The notes under the pieces were generated by a model. That model was not told the origin of the DNA and searched no databases. It was given only the letters and a program-made list of their open reading frames with translations. A stretch of 64,000 nt of DNA from Neobacillus paridis (GTDB taxonomy: Bacteria; Bacillota; Bacilli; Bacillales; Cytobacillaceae), in assembly GCF_016765675.1 (NCBI RefSeq), contig NZ_JAESWB010000168.1, forward strand, positions 713,392-777,391, in the 5' to 3' direction. Numbering within the stretch: position 1 is the stretch's first letter; every line of letters starts with the position of its first letter. Shown here piece by piece: positions 15,903 through 24,633 of the stretch. The translations under genes and the position numbers were made by a program.

Positions 15903-18311
15903 ATGATTGACGCCAACTATTCGGTTCTATGGTTTAGATCGGAAATTACTGATAATACATATAAGGTAATAGAAAACTACTTAAAAAACGGAATCAAGGT
16001 ATTCTTTTTATCATTTGATGATAGTGAATTGATCTTAGTGAATCCTTTTCTTAAAGAAGCTAATAAGAACGGGCTTTTGATGCTAAGTGTGGTTCGCTAT
16101 GCCCAAGAATGGGATGATAGAGAATTCCGTAGCTTTGATGGTAAACAAATAGATTCAGCGCTGTTAGATTATCTCGATGCCAACAGTTCTTTCAATAAAG
16201 AACAGTATCTGTTGGAGCACCAGCAAGAAGAGCAACATTATATCGTTAAAGCAGGCGCTGGAACCGGAAAAACCACGACCATGATTAACCGAATTTTATT
16301 TTTAAAGCATATGATCCCACAGCTCAACATGGGATCTGTCGTTATGATTACATTTACCAATGAAGCTGCCGCAAATATGCGGAAAAAATTATTGGAGAAG
16401 TTAAAAGGTTATTACGATTTGACTAAAGACAAAACCTATCTTGAATGGATGGAAGAGATCGGCAATATGTTTATCGGGACGTTTCACTCGTTTGCCAAAG
16501 AGTTCTTGAGTAATGAAGGTCAGCGGCTTGGTTTTTCTAAATCAATGGAAATTCGAAGCTTTAAACATGAGCAAAGAAAGCTGATTGAATACTATATTGA
16601 CCAATTTGCCACAGCAAATCCGATAATCTACGAATCTTTCCGTTATTTACCGCATTATAAGCTCGTTAAAGCGTTTATGGGGATCATGGAGAGAATTAAT
16701 AATAAATCAATTTCCTATGAATCTGTGCTTATGCTTGAGTATGGTTATGATAACCGAGGTTTTCATCAGATGGCCGCCTATGTAATTGAAAACGTGACAA
16801 AAGACTTAGTGAAAAAGAAGAATGATGAAGAGTCTTTAGAGATTAGTGATTTGATCAGCCGCCTCGGAGTCGTGCGTTCGATTCCACAAGAACAATTACA
16901 TCTCCAGATTCAATATCTGTTTGTCGACGAATTTCAAGATACCGATGAGGCACAAGTATCCTTTGTAGCGTGGTTAGTAAGTCAGTATCAAAGCCAGTTG
17001 TTTGCTGTCGGGGACATTAAACAAAGTATTTATCGTTTTCGCGGGGCAGACTATACTGCGTTTAATCAGCTTAAGGGTTACTTGGAAACTGCCAATCAGC
17101 GCTATTTTGAATATTCTCTGCGCAAAAACTATCGCTCAGAAGAAATGTTAATTCACCAGTTTAATCAATTATTCCGAAAGTGGGATGGGGTCATTGAACA
17201 CTTTCATTATGATGAAACGGACCATTTGCTAGCGGTTTTGGAGGATACGGTAGAAGAAGGATTGGTCACACTGCCACTTGAAACCACCAACTTAAGACAT
17301 GTTCTCCAGCGTTTATATAAAGAAGATGTGGCTGTACTTGTCCGTTCTAATCGTCAGGTCCTTAAAATGGTTGAAGAAATTGAAAGCCAAGGTTTTTTCT
17401 GCGATGCCGAGATTTCAGGTTCCTTTTACCGCTGCTTGCCTGTTCGTGAATTTTATTTGCTGCTTAGAAGATTTACCCATCCAAAAGTCGCGAAAGATCG
17501 CTATTTGTTCCATCAATCTTCTTATGGGAATAATGAGCTGTCAATATCCGAGGTCTTTCAGTCTTTTACACAGGAGAAGCCATATGTACTAGATTTATTA
17601 GAAGAACGGGAAAATTGGATATTTGGTGGTGAATCATTCAAATCGCAATCAGCTTTGCCTGTACTGCAACAAGTAATTGAGCAAGTTAAACCACATGAAG
17701 TTTTTCGCCGCAGGTTTTACCAACATTTGCGAAAGCAATTTCCAGGTGAGGATATGGGAATGCAGAAACAAGAAGCCGTCGCCAAAATGAAAGAATACAA
17801 GGTCAATTTAGACCGACTGATTTATCTGTTAAAAAAAGAATTCGGAAATTTTGAAGCTTCATTGTATGATTTAGAACAATTTCTCACCATTAAAATGGCC
17901 ACGGATACTATCGAGAATGAATGGAAGCTTCATGATGAAGTCTCCCATCGAATCAAGGTTATGACCGTACACAAGGCTAAGGGATTGGAATTCAATTATG
18001 TTTTACTTCCTTACACGAATAGTCCATTTATTAAGGATGGAATGACGGAAATATTATTGATTCCGGAAGCTGGAAATTGGAAGATTGGCTATCATATTAA
18101 TTGGCAAGACCAAATTGTCGAAAACACTTTTTATCGAGATCATGTTAAAAACGAACAAGCGGAAACGATTGCAGAGGAGGCTAGGCTGCTCTATGTTGCC
18201 TTAACAAGAGCAAAAAAAGGAATTATTGCGCAGAGTACCGCTACCATGAATCCGTATTCCATACAATGTTGGAGTAACTTGCTGGAAAGTGGGGAGAACT
18301 TACATGTTTAG
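15903..18311 (+). CDS. UvrD/Rep-like helicase with a novel N-terminal domain (operon gene 1)
   Basis: 802 residues. All superfamily I helicase motifs are present: Q-like region FNKEQ, Walker A AGAGTGKTT (about 118), Ia (VMITFTNEAAANMR), II VDEFQDTD (about 341), III (GDIKQSIYRFRGAD), IV (LRKNYRS), V (TVHKAKGLEFNYV) and VI (LLYVALTRAKKG, about 762). The first ~100 residues form a separate alpha/beta domain, opening with SVLWFRSEITDNTYKVIENY, that I do not recognise. The chain ends soon after motif VI, so it lacks the nuclease domain of AddA. It overlaps the next gene by 8 bases. In this context it is probably the motor of a DNA-processing complex with the AddB-like subunit. Confidence 0.85.
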   Translation: MIDANYSVLWFRSEITDNTYKVIENYLKNGIKVFFLSFDDSELILVNPFLKEANKNGLLMLSVVRYAQEWDDREFRSFDGKQIDSALLDYLDANSSFNKEQYLLEHQQEEQHYIVKAGAGTGKTTTMINRILFLKHMIPQLNMGSVVMITFTNEAAANMRKKLLEKLKGYYDLTKDKTYLEWMEEIGNMFIGTFHSFAKEFLSNEGQRLGFSKSMEIRSFKHEQRKLIEYYIDQFATANPIIYESFRYLPHYKLVKAFMGIMERINNKSISYESVLMLEYGYDNRGFHQMAAYVIENVTKDLVKKKNDEESLEISDLISRLGVVRSIPQEQLHLQIQYLFVDEFQDTDEAQVSFVAWLVSQYQSQLFAVGDIKQSIYRFRGADYTAFNQLKGYLETANQRYFEYSLRKNYRSEEMLIHQFNQLFRKWDGVIEHFHYDETDHLLAVLEDTVEEGLVTLPLETTNLRHVLQRLYKEDVAVLVRSNRQVLKMVEEIESQGFFCDAEISGSFYRCLPVREFYLLLRRFTHPKVAKDRYLFHQSSYGNNELSISEVFQSFTQEKPYVLDLLEERENWIFGGESFKSQSALPVLQQVIEQVKPHEVFRRRFYQHLRKQFPGEDMGMQKQEAVAKMKEYKVNLDRLIYLLKKEFGNFEASLYDLEQFLTIKMATDTIENEWKLHDEVSHRIKVMTVHKAKGLEFNYVLLPYTNSPFIKDGMTEILLIPEAGNWKIGYHINWQDQIVENTFYRDHVKNEQAETIAEEARLLYVALTRAKKGIIAQSTATMNPYSIQCWSNLLESGENLHV

Positions 18312-20808
18312 CATTAAATACTACCAGCACACAAAAAAGTTTTACGAAAATTTTCGATTACGTGATGAGGAACTTCACATCACACAAAGTGCGGCTTTTG
18401 CTGATTTCTTACGAGATAAGAATCCTCATGCACACGTCTACGGATATAAAGCATTTGTTAAGAAGCTTTTTCAGGAATGGAATCATCCGCATACGGAAGT
18501 GTATTTGCACTCGATTATCAGACAATTCCTGCATGAGAACGCACCGGAACGTGAACAAACCTATTACCAAAAGCGAGTCCAAGACTTCTATGTAAGCTTA
18601 CGATTCTTAATGGAGATGGGTGGACTGACGCTTTATGAAGGCCCCAGCTTAAGGGACGAGCAAAAATTGCTGGTTAAGTTGATGAAGCAGATGTACCAAG
18701 ACCCACTTGTTTCACAATATATCACAGAAAGAGCAAGTTTATCTAAGGAAAAAATTCGTGATAAGCTAGGGCTTCATTCGGATATCCAAACAATTTATTT
18801 GCATCATTTTGATTATATCGATGGCACAAGAATGATGTTGTTTCAGCTTTTGAAACAGGTAGGCTATGAGCTTGTATTTTATATCCCATTTCAGCCCGAG
18901 CTGCCTGAGCTGTATAAGCCTTGGCTTGAAATTTATCAATCGCTTAGTGGTGTTAATTGGCAAGATTGGGAGTGTGTAGAGTTTACAAAGTGGACAAGCG
19001 GGGCAAAATTTGCTCATTATCTAGATCAACATATGGAACACCAGGAAGCGGATAGGAACGATATAACGTTCTTGTCCTTTGAACACCCAACTAGCTTTAA
19101 AGATTATTTAAAACAAAATCCAATTCAAAAAAATGTCCACGAAGTGATTGCTGTATTCGAGGAAAACTTGAATATATTTACTGATTATTCGCACAAGGAG
19201 CATTTTTATGCCTCTTCCTATGGTCAATTCTTTCTCGCTTTACAAAACTGTAAAAAGACCGAGGCGGGTATTACCCTTTCCTATGATGATTATGTAAATA
19301 TGATTACATCAGGTTGGATTCGGGCTGGAGATATAAATGGGATACAAGCTTTAACCTTATTGGTGGACCTGCATGATTATATGGATGGCATTAGCAACTT
19401 TCAGGATATCATGGAACGACTGCAAGCACTTGTGGAGTTCCAGGAATTTGGACGTGTCTTTGATGATCTTTCCAAAGAGCAAACAGGACGGAACCGGTTG
19501 AAACGATACTTAAGTAACCCGTTTCGTGCTTTTCCGTATGTACATGATTCCCGATACGATCTCACTGTAAAGCAATTAATCGAATGTACAAAAGATTTAG
19601 CGAGAAAGGTAAATCGGTTATTACCAAAAGACCAGGAGAAGCGCAATGTGCAATCCTACCTGCTCGAAATTCAGAGAATCTACTCTAGTGTAAAAGACAG
19701 CTGGAATGAGAAAGCTGCAGGGAAATTAGAGAATCTCTTTCGGACTGATATTCCAGCAACATGGGAATTTGAGCAGGCAGAGCTATTTCAACTATTAACC
19801 TATTATCTCGCATCACAGGAAGAACGAAATCAAAACAAAATTCAGAATTTTGACCAGTTAGTCGGAAAAACATTGTCCACTGAGCATATCCATGTGACGG
19901 GACTATCGTTAAAAACATTCCCGTGGAAAAGTCCATCGCTGCCGAATCTGTTAAATCACACATGGTTAAAAAACTGTGTTTATCATTCTTATATCTCGGC
20001 TAATCGGGATAGTAGGATCAATGCATTGTTAGTTGATTACTACTCACGGCAGGTTACTAGATATACAGCACTTTATGCTTTATTCCATTTAATTGCCTAT
20101 GCCAAAGGCCGGATTACATTAAGTTTTATTGAGGAACTTCAAGAACATGATGGACCAAGTATTTACTATACTGTTTTAAAAGAGCTGTACGATGATTATG
20201 AATTCGACAATGAAGAGATAAGTGAAGAATTTGAGTGGGATCAGGAGGAGCAGCAAGAGCTTCAGGATATCCCTTCCGATGGCTTCGAGAAGATTCCAGA
20301 TTTGCTTTGGCTAGACAGTGACTTTTGCCATAAAAAGTTTTTCCTCAATGCCTTTATTGAGCAGCATCCGATTTATGAAAAAGACTTCCACCAGCAGCAA
20401 GTTTTTGCAACGATCGGAAAATTGCTGATGGAACAGGGAGATGAGGAGGAGTTTCGTCAAGCTGTGTTCCCATTATTTCCTCAATGGACCCATACACATA
20501 AGCAAAACTTGCTAGATACGGCTTTCACTAGGGGATTACGTTCCTATAAATCATATGAGAATATCTATTATCCAAAGGCGATGAATCGCCTCCAACGTCT
20601 GTATAGCCGTTATGAAGTCACAAAGAATTGGAAGGCGAAACATCAGTATGATCATGATACATTTAAATTAAGGGACCACGTAAATGAATTAATGGATAAT
20701 ATTGATGATAAAAAGGTAACTGCTCGAAGTGGAAACCATTGCCGGATGTGTCCATATTTACATGTATGTAAGGAAGGAGAGTATGTCATCGATGCAAATG
20801 ACAACTAG
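18304..20808 (+). CDS. AddB-like iron-sulfur protein without visible nuclease residues (operon gene 2)
   Basis: 834 residues from ATG 18304, placed nine bases after GGGGAG; it overlaps gene 1 by 8 bases. The fold hint is at the C-terminus: C813-x2-C816-x5-C822, with a likely fourth ligand C675 in FCHKKFFLNAF. This is the 4Fe-4S staple of AddB/Cas4-type PD-(D/E)XK domains. Between C675 and C813 there are only ~138 residues and I cannot find the GxxDRxD and DYKTG motifs that hold the catalytic acids and lysine. There is no Walker A at the N-terminus either. I infer a structural DNA-handling partner of the helicase rather than a nuclease; catalytic residues could be hidden in a divergent arrangement. 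Confidence 0.7.
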   Translation: MFSIKYYQHTKKFYENFRLRDEELHITQSAAFADFLRDKNPHAHVYGYKAFVKKLFQEWNHPHTEVYLHSIIRQFLHENAPEREQTYYQKRVQDFYVSLRFLMEMGGLTLYEGPSLRDEQKLLVKLMKQMYQDPLVSQYITERASLSKEKIRDKLGLHSDIQTIYLHHFDYIDGTRMMLFQLLKQVGYELVFYIPFQPELPELYKPWLEIYQSLSGVNWQDWECVEFTKWTSGAKFAHYLDQHMEHQEADRNDITFLSFEHPTSFKDYLKQNPIQKNVHEVIAVFEENLNIFTDYSHKEHFYASSYGQFFLALQNCKKTEAGITLSYDDYVNMITSGWIRAGDINGIQALTLLVDLHDYMDGISNFQDIMERLQALVEFQEFGRVFDDLSKEQTGRNRLKRYLSNPFRAFPYVHDSRYDLTVKQLIECTKDLARKVNRLLPKDQEKRNVQSYLLEIQRIYSSVKDSWNEKAAGKLENLFRTDIPATWEFEQAELFQLLTYYLASQEERNQNKIQNFDQLVGKTLSTEHIHVTGLSLKTFPWKSPSLPNLLNHTWLKNCVYHSYISANRDSRINALLVDYYSRQVTRYTALYALFHLIAYAKGRITLSFIEELQEHDGPSIYYTVLKELYDDYEFDNEEISEEFEWDQEEQQELQDIPSDGFEKIPDLLWLDSDFCHKKFFLNAFIEQHPIYEKDFHQQQVFATIGKLLMEQGDEEEFRQAVFPLFPQWTHTHKQNLLDTAFTRGLRSYKSYENIYYPKAMNRLQRLYSRYEVTKNWKAKHQYDHDTFKLRDHVNELMDNIDDKKVTARSGNHCRMCPYLHVCKEGEYVIDANDN

Positions 20809-22459
20809 TCTTCATGAACTTCGCTTGAGCTTTGCTAGAAAATCTGCCCGAGCATGGCAGAACTATTTTGATGCTCATGGTTTACTGCCAAATATTACGT
20901 TAAGCCCTGAACAAATCTCCGTTGTTCAGCAGGAAGAAGATCATATGCTGATTAACGGATCTGCCGGCAGTGGTAAAAGCTTAACATTATTATACAAGCT
21001 GTTGAAAGTGATGGATCAGGAAAATGAGCCAAAGCGAATTTTGTATTGTTCTTTTAATACCACATTAATTGAGGATGCCAGAAAGCGGATCCGGCAGTCG
21101 AACAAATACCACCAAATCAAAGATAAACATACTCTGCACATGATGACGTTTCATAATGTGGCAGCTGGGATTTTGAAGGAGATTGGCTTTAAAAATAGTC
21201 AATTCTTAAAGGTTACCCTTGAGAATTTACATAAATACGAGGATCGGATAAAGTATCGGACTATTGTTTTAACTAAAAACTTTATAGATAGTGAAGCGCA
21301 TAAGCAGCTTCCTAGCGAACAACGGCTGTATAAAACGCATGATGGAACTTTTTTAATGGAAGAAATCTTATGGATGAAAGCAAATGGCTTTATAACAGAA
21401 GAGCAGTATTTTCAATGTGAGCGAGCCGGAAGGGGAAGCAATCCGCGGTTAACGAAGGAGCAGCGACGAACCATCTTTTACCTTTATAAAGAATATCAAA
21501 AGATACTAAAAACACAATTCCATGATCATTTAGATTTAGAAGACTATGCCTTGCTTCTATTAAGGTATTTAGAGGCGATCCCTGAATCATTAAAATATGA
21601 TTATATTTTTGTAGATGAGGTTCAAGACTTGCAAGCCATGCAATTAAAGGCTCTAGTTGCCCTTCAAAAAAAATCAATCGTTGTATCAGGTGACCCTAAA
21701 CAAAGAATTTATAAGCGCAGCCCATTTTCTTATAAAGAACTAGGTTTAAATATTGAAGGAAGAAAAAACCGTAACTTAAAAACAAATTACCGCTCCACAA
21801 AGCAAATTATGGAGCTCGCTAGTTCGATAAAATTTTTAGATGAAGAAAATGATAGGATGGACGATCAGAAGTTTGTCCGCGAAGGGGATAAACCGTCCAT
21901 TCATTACTTTAAGCAAAACACAGCGCTTATTAATCATATTATTAAAGAGATAAATAGTATTCAAAAACAGGATCCGGAAGCAACGATCGCCGTTGTTCAT
22001 CGCTTTGATGTAGAGAGTCAAAATGCAAGGCAATCCACGATATTTTTCGAGTTAAGTCGCAATTTCGATGTCATTACAACAGCAGAGTATGCTAAGCGTT
22101 TCGATTTTGATCGCCAACGGAAACCTGTATTCTTTACAGATGCCTTTAGTGTCAAGGGACTTGAATTCGATTATGTGTTTGTTATTCACTTCGATAAGGA
22201 TCATTACCCTAGTATAAAACGTATCGAGGAACTAAACAAACGGGCTGGAGATAAGTTTAGCGTTAACTATCAGAATGATTTGGATAGCATACTAAATGAT
22301 GAAAAGAAGATACTGTATGTAGCAATTACAAGAGCCAGAAAAGAGGTTCAGCTGCTGTATACAGGCGCAAACTTTAGGACGATATCACAATCTATTCGCG
22401 ATTTTAACCGAGATGCTTTTGATGCATACGGTTTTGATCCCACAATTTATTGTCAATAG
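20783..22459 (+). CDS. second superfamily I DNA helicase (operon gene 3)
   Basis: 558 residues from ATG 20783, which follows AAGGAAGGAG and overlaps the end of gene 2 by 26 bases; an ATG three codons later is possible. Motifs: Walker A NGSAGSGKSLTL (about 58), II VDEVQDLQ (about 277), III (SGDPKQRIYKRSP), IV (LKTNYRST), V (DAFSVKGLEFDYVFV) and VI (ILYVAITRARKE). It is shorter than UvrD and resembles the compact UvrD-like helicases found in accessory regions. The chain ends soon after motif VI with no nuclease domain. Two different SF1 motors in one operon is unusual. Confidence 0.85.
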   Translation: MSSMQMTTSLHELRLSFARKSARAWQNYFDAHGLLPNITLSPEQISVVQQEEDHMLINGSAGSGKSLTLLYKLLKVMDQENEPKRILYCSFNTTLIEDARKRIRQSNKYHQIKDKHTLHMMTFHNVAAGILKEIGFKNSQFLKVTLENLHKYEDRIKYRTIVLTKNFIDSEAHKQLPSEQRLYKTHDGTFLMEEILWMKANGFITEEQYFQCERAGRGSNPRLTKEQRRTIFYLYKEYQKILKTQFHDHLDLEDYALLLLRYLEAIPESLKYDYIFVDEVQDLQAMQLKALVALQKKSIVVSGDPKQRIYKRSPFSYKELGLNIEGRKNRNLKTNYRSTKQIMELASSIKFLDEENDRMDDQKFVREGDKPSIHYFKQNTALINHIIKEINSIQKQDPEATIAVVHRFDVESQNARQSTIFFELSRNFDVITTAEYAKRFDFDRQRKPVFFTDAFSVKGLEFDYVFVIHFDKDHYPSIKRIEELNKRAGDKFSVNYQNDLDSILNDEKKILYVAITRARKEVQLLYTGANFRTISQSIRDFNRDAFDAYGFDPTIYCQ

Positions 22460-22468
22460 AGGGATAGT

Positions 22469-23011
22469 ATGGCAAAAATCACGTATGAAATTAAGAAACA
22501 ACTTGGAGTCCTTTCCTCCCAGTCAGGAAAGGGCTGGAAGAAAGAATTGAACTTGATAAGCTGGAATGGCTTTGAGCCTAAATACGATATCCGTGACTGG
22601 GACAGTACCCATATCAAAATGGGAAAAGGCGTGACGCTAACAGAAAATGAATTAAAAGAGCTTTATGCCGTTTTAAAGGGAATGTTCGAGGATGACAGAA
22701 ATGGACAAACAACATCCACGACTCAGAAAAGAAATGTTGAAGAAGAGGTTACGAATTTTGTAAATAAAGCACCATTGTTTATGCAGGAAGTGAAGAACTT
22801 AATAATTTACATGACAGAAAAAGGCCACTCTTCAGAGCTAAAAAGGAATATTCTTCTTGGACAAGCACCTGCCGAAGCAGAACTAGCTTTAATTAATGAG
22901 GTTGAGAGTTTAAGCAGTATTTATCGTGTGTTTTATGATGAATTTCGTAGTTTTCTATTGGATTTGGATGAAGAGCATTTACCTCAAGTATATGCTCTAT
23001 TGGCAAATTAG
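22469..23011 (+). CDS. PC4/YdbC-like ssDNA-binding protein with a C-terminal extension (operon gene 4)
   Basis: 180 residues, starting 9 bases after gene 3. Residues 1-75 match the YdbC/PC4 fold: an opening ITYEIKKQLGVLSS, a KGWKKELNLISWNG strand pair and a W/D-rich stretch (YDIRDWDSTHIKMGKG). PC4-like domains dimerise and bind single-stranded DNA. Residues ~80-180 are a helical extension absent from ordinary ~75-residue YdbC proteins, with an acidic end. In this operon it may load or protect strands unwound by the helicases, with the extension as the docking part. Confidence 0.8.
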   Translation: MAKITYEIKKQLGVLSSQSGKGWKKELNLISWNGFEPKYDIRDWDSTHIKMGKGVTLTENELKELYAVLKGMFEDDRNGQTTSTTQKRNVEEEVTNFVNKAPLFMQEVKNLIIYMTEKGHSSELKRNILLGQAPAEAELALINEVESLSSIYRVFYDEFRSFLLDLDEEHLPQVYALLAN

Positions 23012-23046
23012 ATTATGACCGATACCAAGGTAAGGAGTTATCATTT

Positions 23047-23967
23047 ATGTCTATCCCTAATTATCAAAGATTTATGTACCCCTTTTTAGAATTATTACGT
23101 GATCAAGAAGAGCATACATTACAGGAAGCTTATAGATACTTAGCTGACTATTTTAATTTAAGCAAAGAAGAACGAGCAGAGTTACTACCTAGCGGCAAAC
23201 AATTAGTGTTCCAAAATAGGATAGGTTGGGCGAGAACTTATTTGAAAAATGCAGGATTGCTAAAAAACGTACGTAGAGGTACGTTTATAATCACCGAGCG
23301 AGGGTTGGAAATTCTTAATAACCCAGAAATCAATGAATTAACGCAACAAAATTTACTAAAGTATGAAGAGTTTCGGAAGTTTAAAAAAATAAATGACTCT
23401 TTGGACGAGGATAATCTTGAATTCAATACACATGGAATTCAAGAAGAACAATTAACCCCTCAAGAAAAATTGGAGGAAAGCTTTAAGGTACTAGAAAAAC
23501 AAGTAAGTGAGGAATTGTTGGATAAGGTGAAGAGTTGTTCACCTGATTTTTTTGAGCGATTAGTAGTCGAACTTTTAGTCTCCATGGGATATGGAGGTTC
23601 CATTGAAGATGCTGGTAGAGCCATTGGAAGAAGTGGAGACGAAGGTATAGATGGAATAATTAAAGAGGATGTCCTTGGGTTAGATATGATTTATGTACAA
23701 GCAAAAAGATGGGAAAATATAGTTGGTCGACCGGAAATTCAAAAATTTGCTGGTAGCTTAGAAGGCATGCGTGCTCGAAAAGGAGTTTTTATTACTACAT
23801 CTGATTTTACAAAAGAGGCAAGGGAGTATGTAGGGAAAATTGAAAAGAAGATTATCCTTATGAATGGTTCTGATTTAGCAAAGTTTATGATGAAATTCAA
23901 TGTTGGCGTTTCCGATGTCATTCAGTATACTATCAAAAGAATTGACTTAGATTATTTTGAGGAGTAA
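23047..23967 (+). CDS. Mrr-type restriction endonuclease (operon gene 5)
   Basis: 306 residues. The N-terminal ~90 residues are the winged-helix Mrr_N domain (YPFLELLRDQEEHTLQEAY ... GRIGWARTYLKNAGLL-like). The C-terminal Mrr_cat PD-(D/E)XK domain keeps its active site: SGDEGIDGII (about 195-205) and YVQAKRW (about 216-222), then VGRPEIQKFAGSL. Mrr enzymes cut modified or foreign DNA. It is 35 bases after gene 4 and in the same direction. Since the other operon proteins show no nuclease motifs, it is the likely effector. It is also a full-length relative of the Mrr tail at 15532. Confidence 0.88.
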   Translation: MSIPNYQRFMYPFLELLRDQEEHTLQEAYRYLADYFNLSKEERAELLPSGKQLVFQNRIGWARTYLKNAGLLKNVRRGTFIITERGLEILNNPEINELTQQNLLKYEEFRKFKKINDSLDEDNLEFNTHGIQEEQLTPQEKLEESFKVLEKQVSEELLDKVKSCSPDFFERLVVELLVSMGYGGSIEDAGRAIGRSGDEGIDGIIKEDVLGLDMIYVQAKRWENIVGRPEIQKFAGSLEGMRARKGVFITTSDFTKEAREYVGKIEKKIILMNGSDLAKFMMKFNVGVSDVIQYTIKRIDLDYFEE

Positions 23968-24134
23968 TGAATCCTATTTTATTTAATTAGCTGTTGTAAG
24001 TAAATTTTCACATCTACGTTAAAAATACTAAAAACGGAGGATGAGATGACAAACCAACCCTATCCTAACTCTCCTAATAATCATATTTTTGGAGTAGATA
24101 AAATGACATATTATTATATTCGGAGGAATCAATC

Positions 24135-24461
24135 ATGCCAATTCACAATAAACTTGTCCGAGACCGCATACCGGAAATCATCGAAAACACAGGAAAAAAG
24201 TTTTCTACGAGAATATTAGATGACCAAGAATATATAAAAGAACTGAAAAAGAAAAGCTTCGAAGAACTGGATGAATATGTAAATGCTGATAATGACAAAG
24301 ATGCTATCGAAGAGCTGGCCGATCTACTAGAGATCATCCATGCCCTGGCAGAATGTCACGGAGGATCAATTGAAAATGTTGAGGAAGTCCGCCGCCAAAA
24401 AGCTGTAAAGCGGGGAGGCTTTAAAGAAAAAATTTTCTTAATTGAGGTTGAAGATGACTAA
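24135..24461 (+). CDS. MazG-like nucleotide pyrophosphohydrolase
   Basis: 108 residues with the all-alpha NTP-PPase pattern: HNKLVRDRIPEII at the start, then FEELDEYV and EELADLLEIIHAL, the acidic residues that bind magnesium. The family is often labelled phosphoribosyl-ATP pyrophosphohydrolase-like, but no histidine genes are near, so it more likely cleans up unusual nucleotides. GGAGG lies upstream. It overlaps a truncated stub by 8 bases, so it once headed an operon with a larger protein. Confidence 0.8.
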   Translation: MPIHNKLVRDRIPEIIENTGKKFSTRILDDQEYIKELKKKSFEELDEYVNADNDKDAIEELADLLEIIHALAECHGGSIENVEEVRRQKAVKRGGFKEKIFLIEVEDD

Positions 24462-24531
24462 TGTCCAACTATTTACCAAGGAATTAGGAGAACAATTAAT
24501 CGAGAAAATCGAAAATGCATCCACCATTTGA
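24454..24531 (+). pseudogene. N-terminal stub of a PLD-type DEAD/DEAH helicase
   Basis: Twenty-five codons (TNVQLFTKELGEQLIEKIEN-like) followed by a stop match the beginning of large helicases with an N-terminal phospholipase-D domain, which in Bacillus often follow this MazG-like gene. The remaining protein is gone. Confidence 0.5.
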
Positions 24532-24552
24532 ATAATGAAACCTTAGAGGTTT

Positions 24553-24607
24553 GTAAGCGTAAAATAATCCCCACCTGTGAACCAGGTGGGGATTATTTTA
24601 CGCTTAC
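24553..24607. repeat. perfect 25-bp-arm inverted repeat
   Basis: Arms 24553-24577 and 24583-24607 are exact reverse complements around a 5-base loop. The core is GC-rich (CCCCACCTG/CAGGTGGGG) flanked by AT stretches. It lies just after the truncated helicase stub and before a dead phosphatase. It is far longer than the terminators in this window, and the perfect arms suggest recent origin or selection (mobile mini-element, transcription stop or structured RNA). Confidence 0.85.
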
Positions 24608-24633
24608 ATATTAGCTGAAGGAAGAATTTGAGA

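Noticed and set aside
18304..20808. Naming this gene addB
   Set aside because: Only the iron-sulfur cysteine pattern matches; the N-terminal nucleotide-binding motif and nuclease motifs are missing, and it is shorter than AddB.
24553..24607. CRISPR repeat
   Set aside because: Only one copy of the palindrome is present and there are no spacers; no cas genes are in the window.
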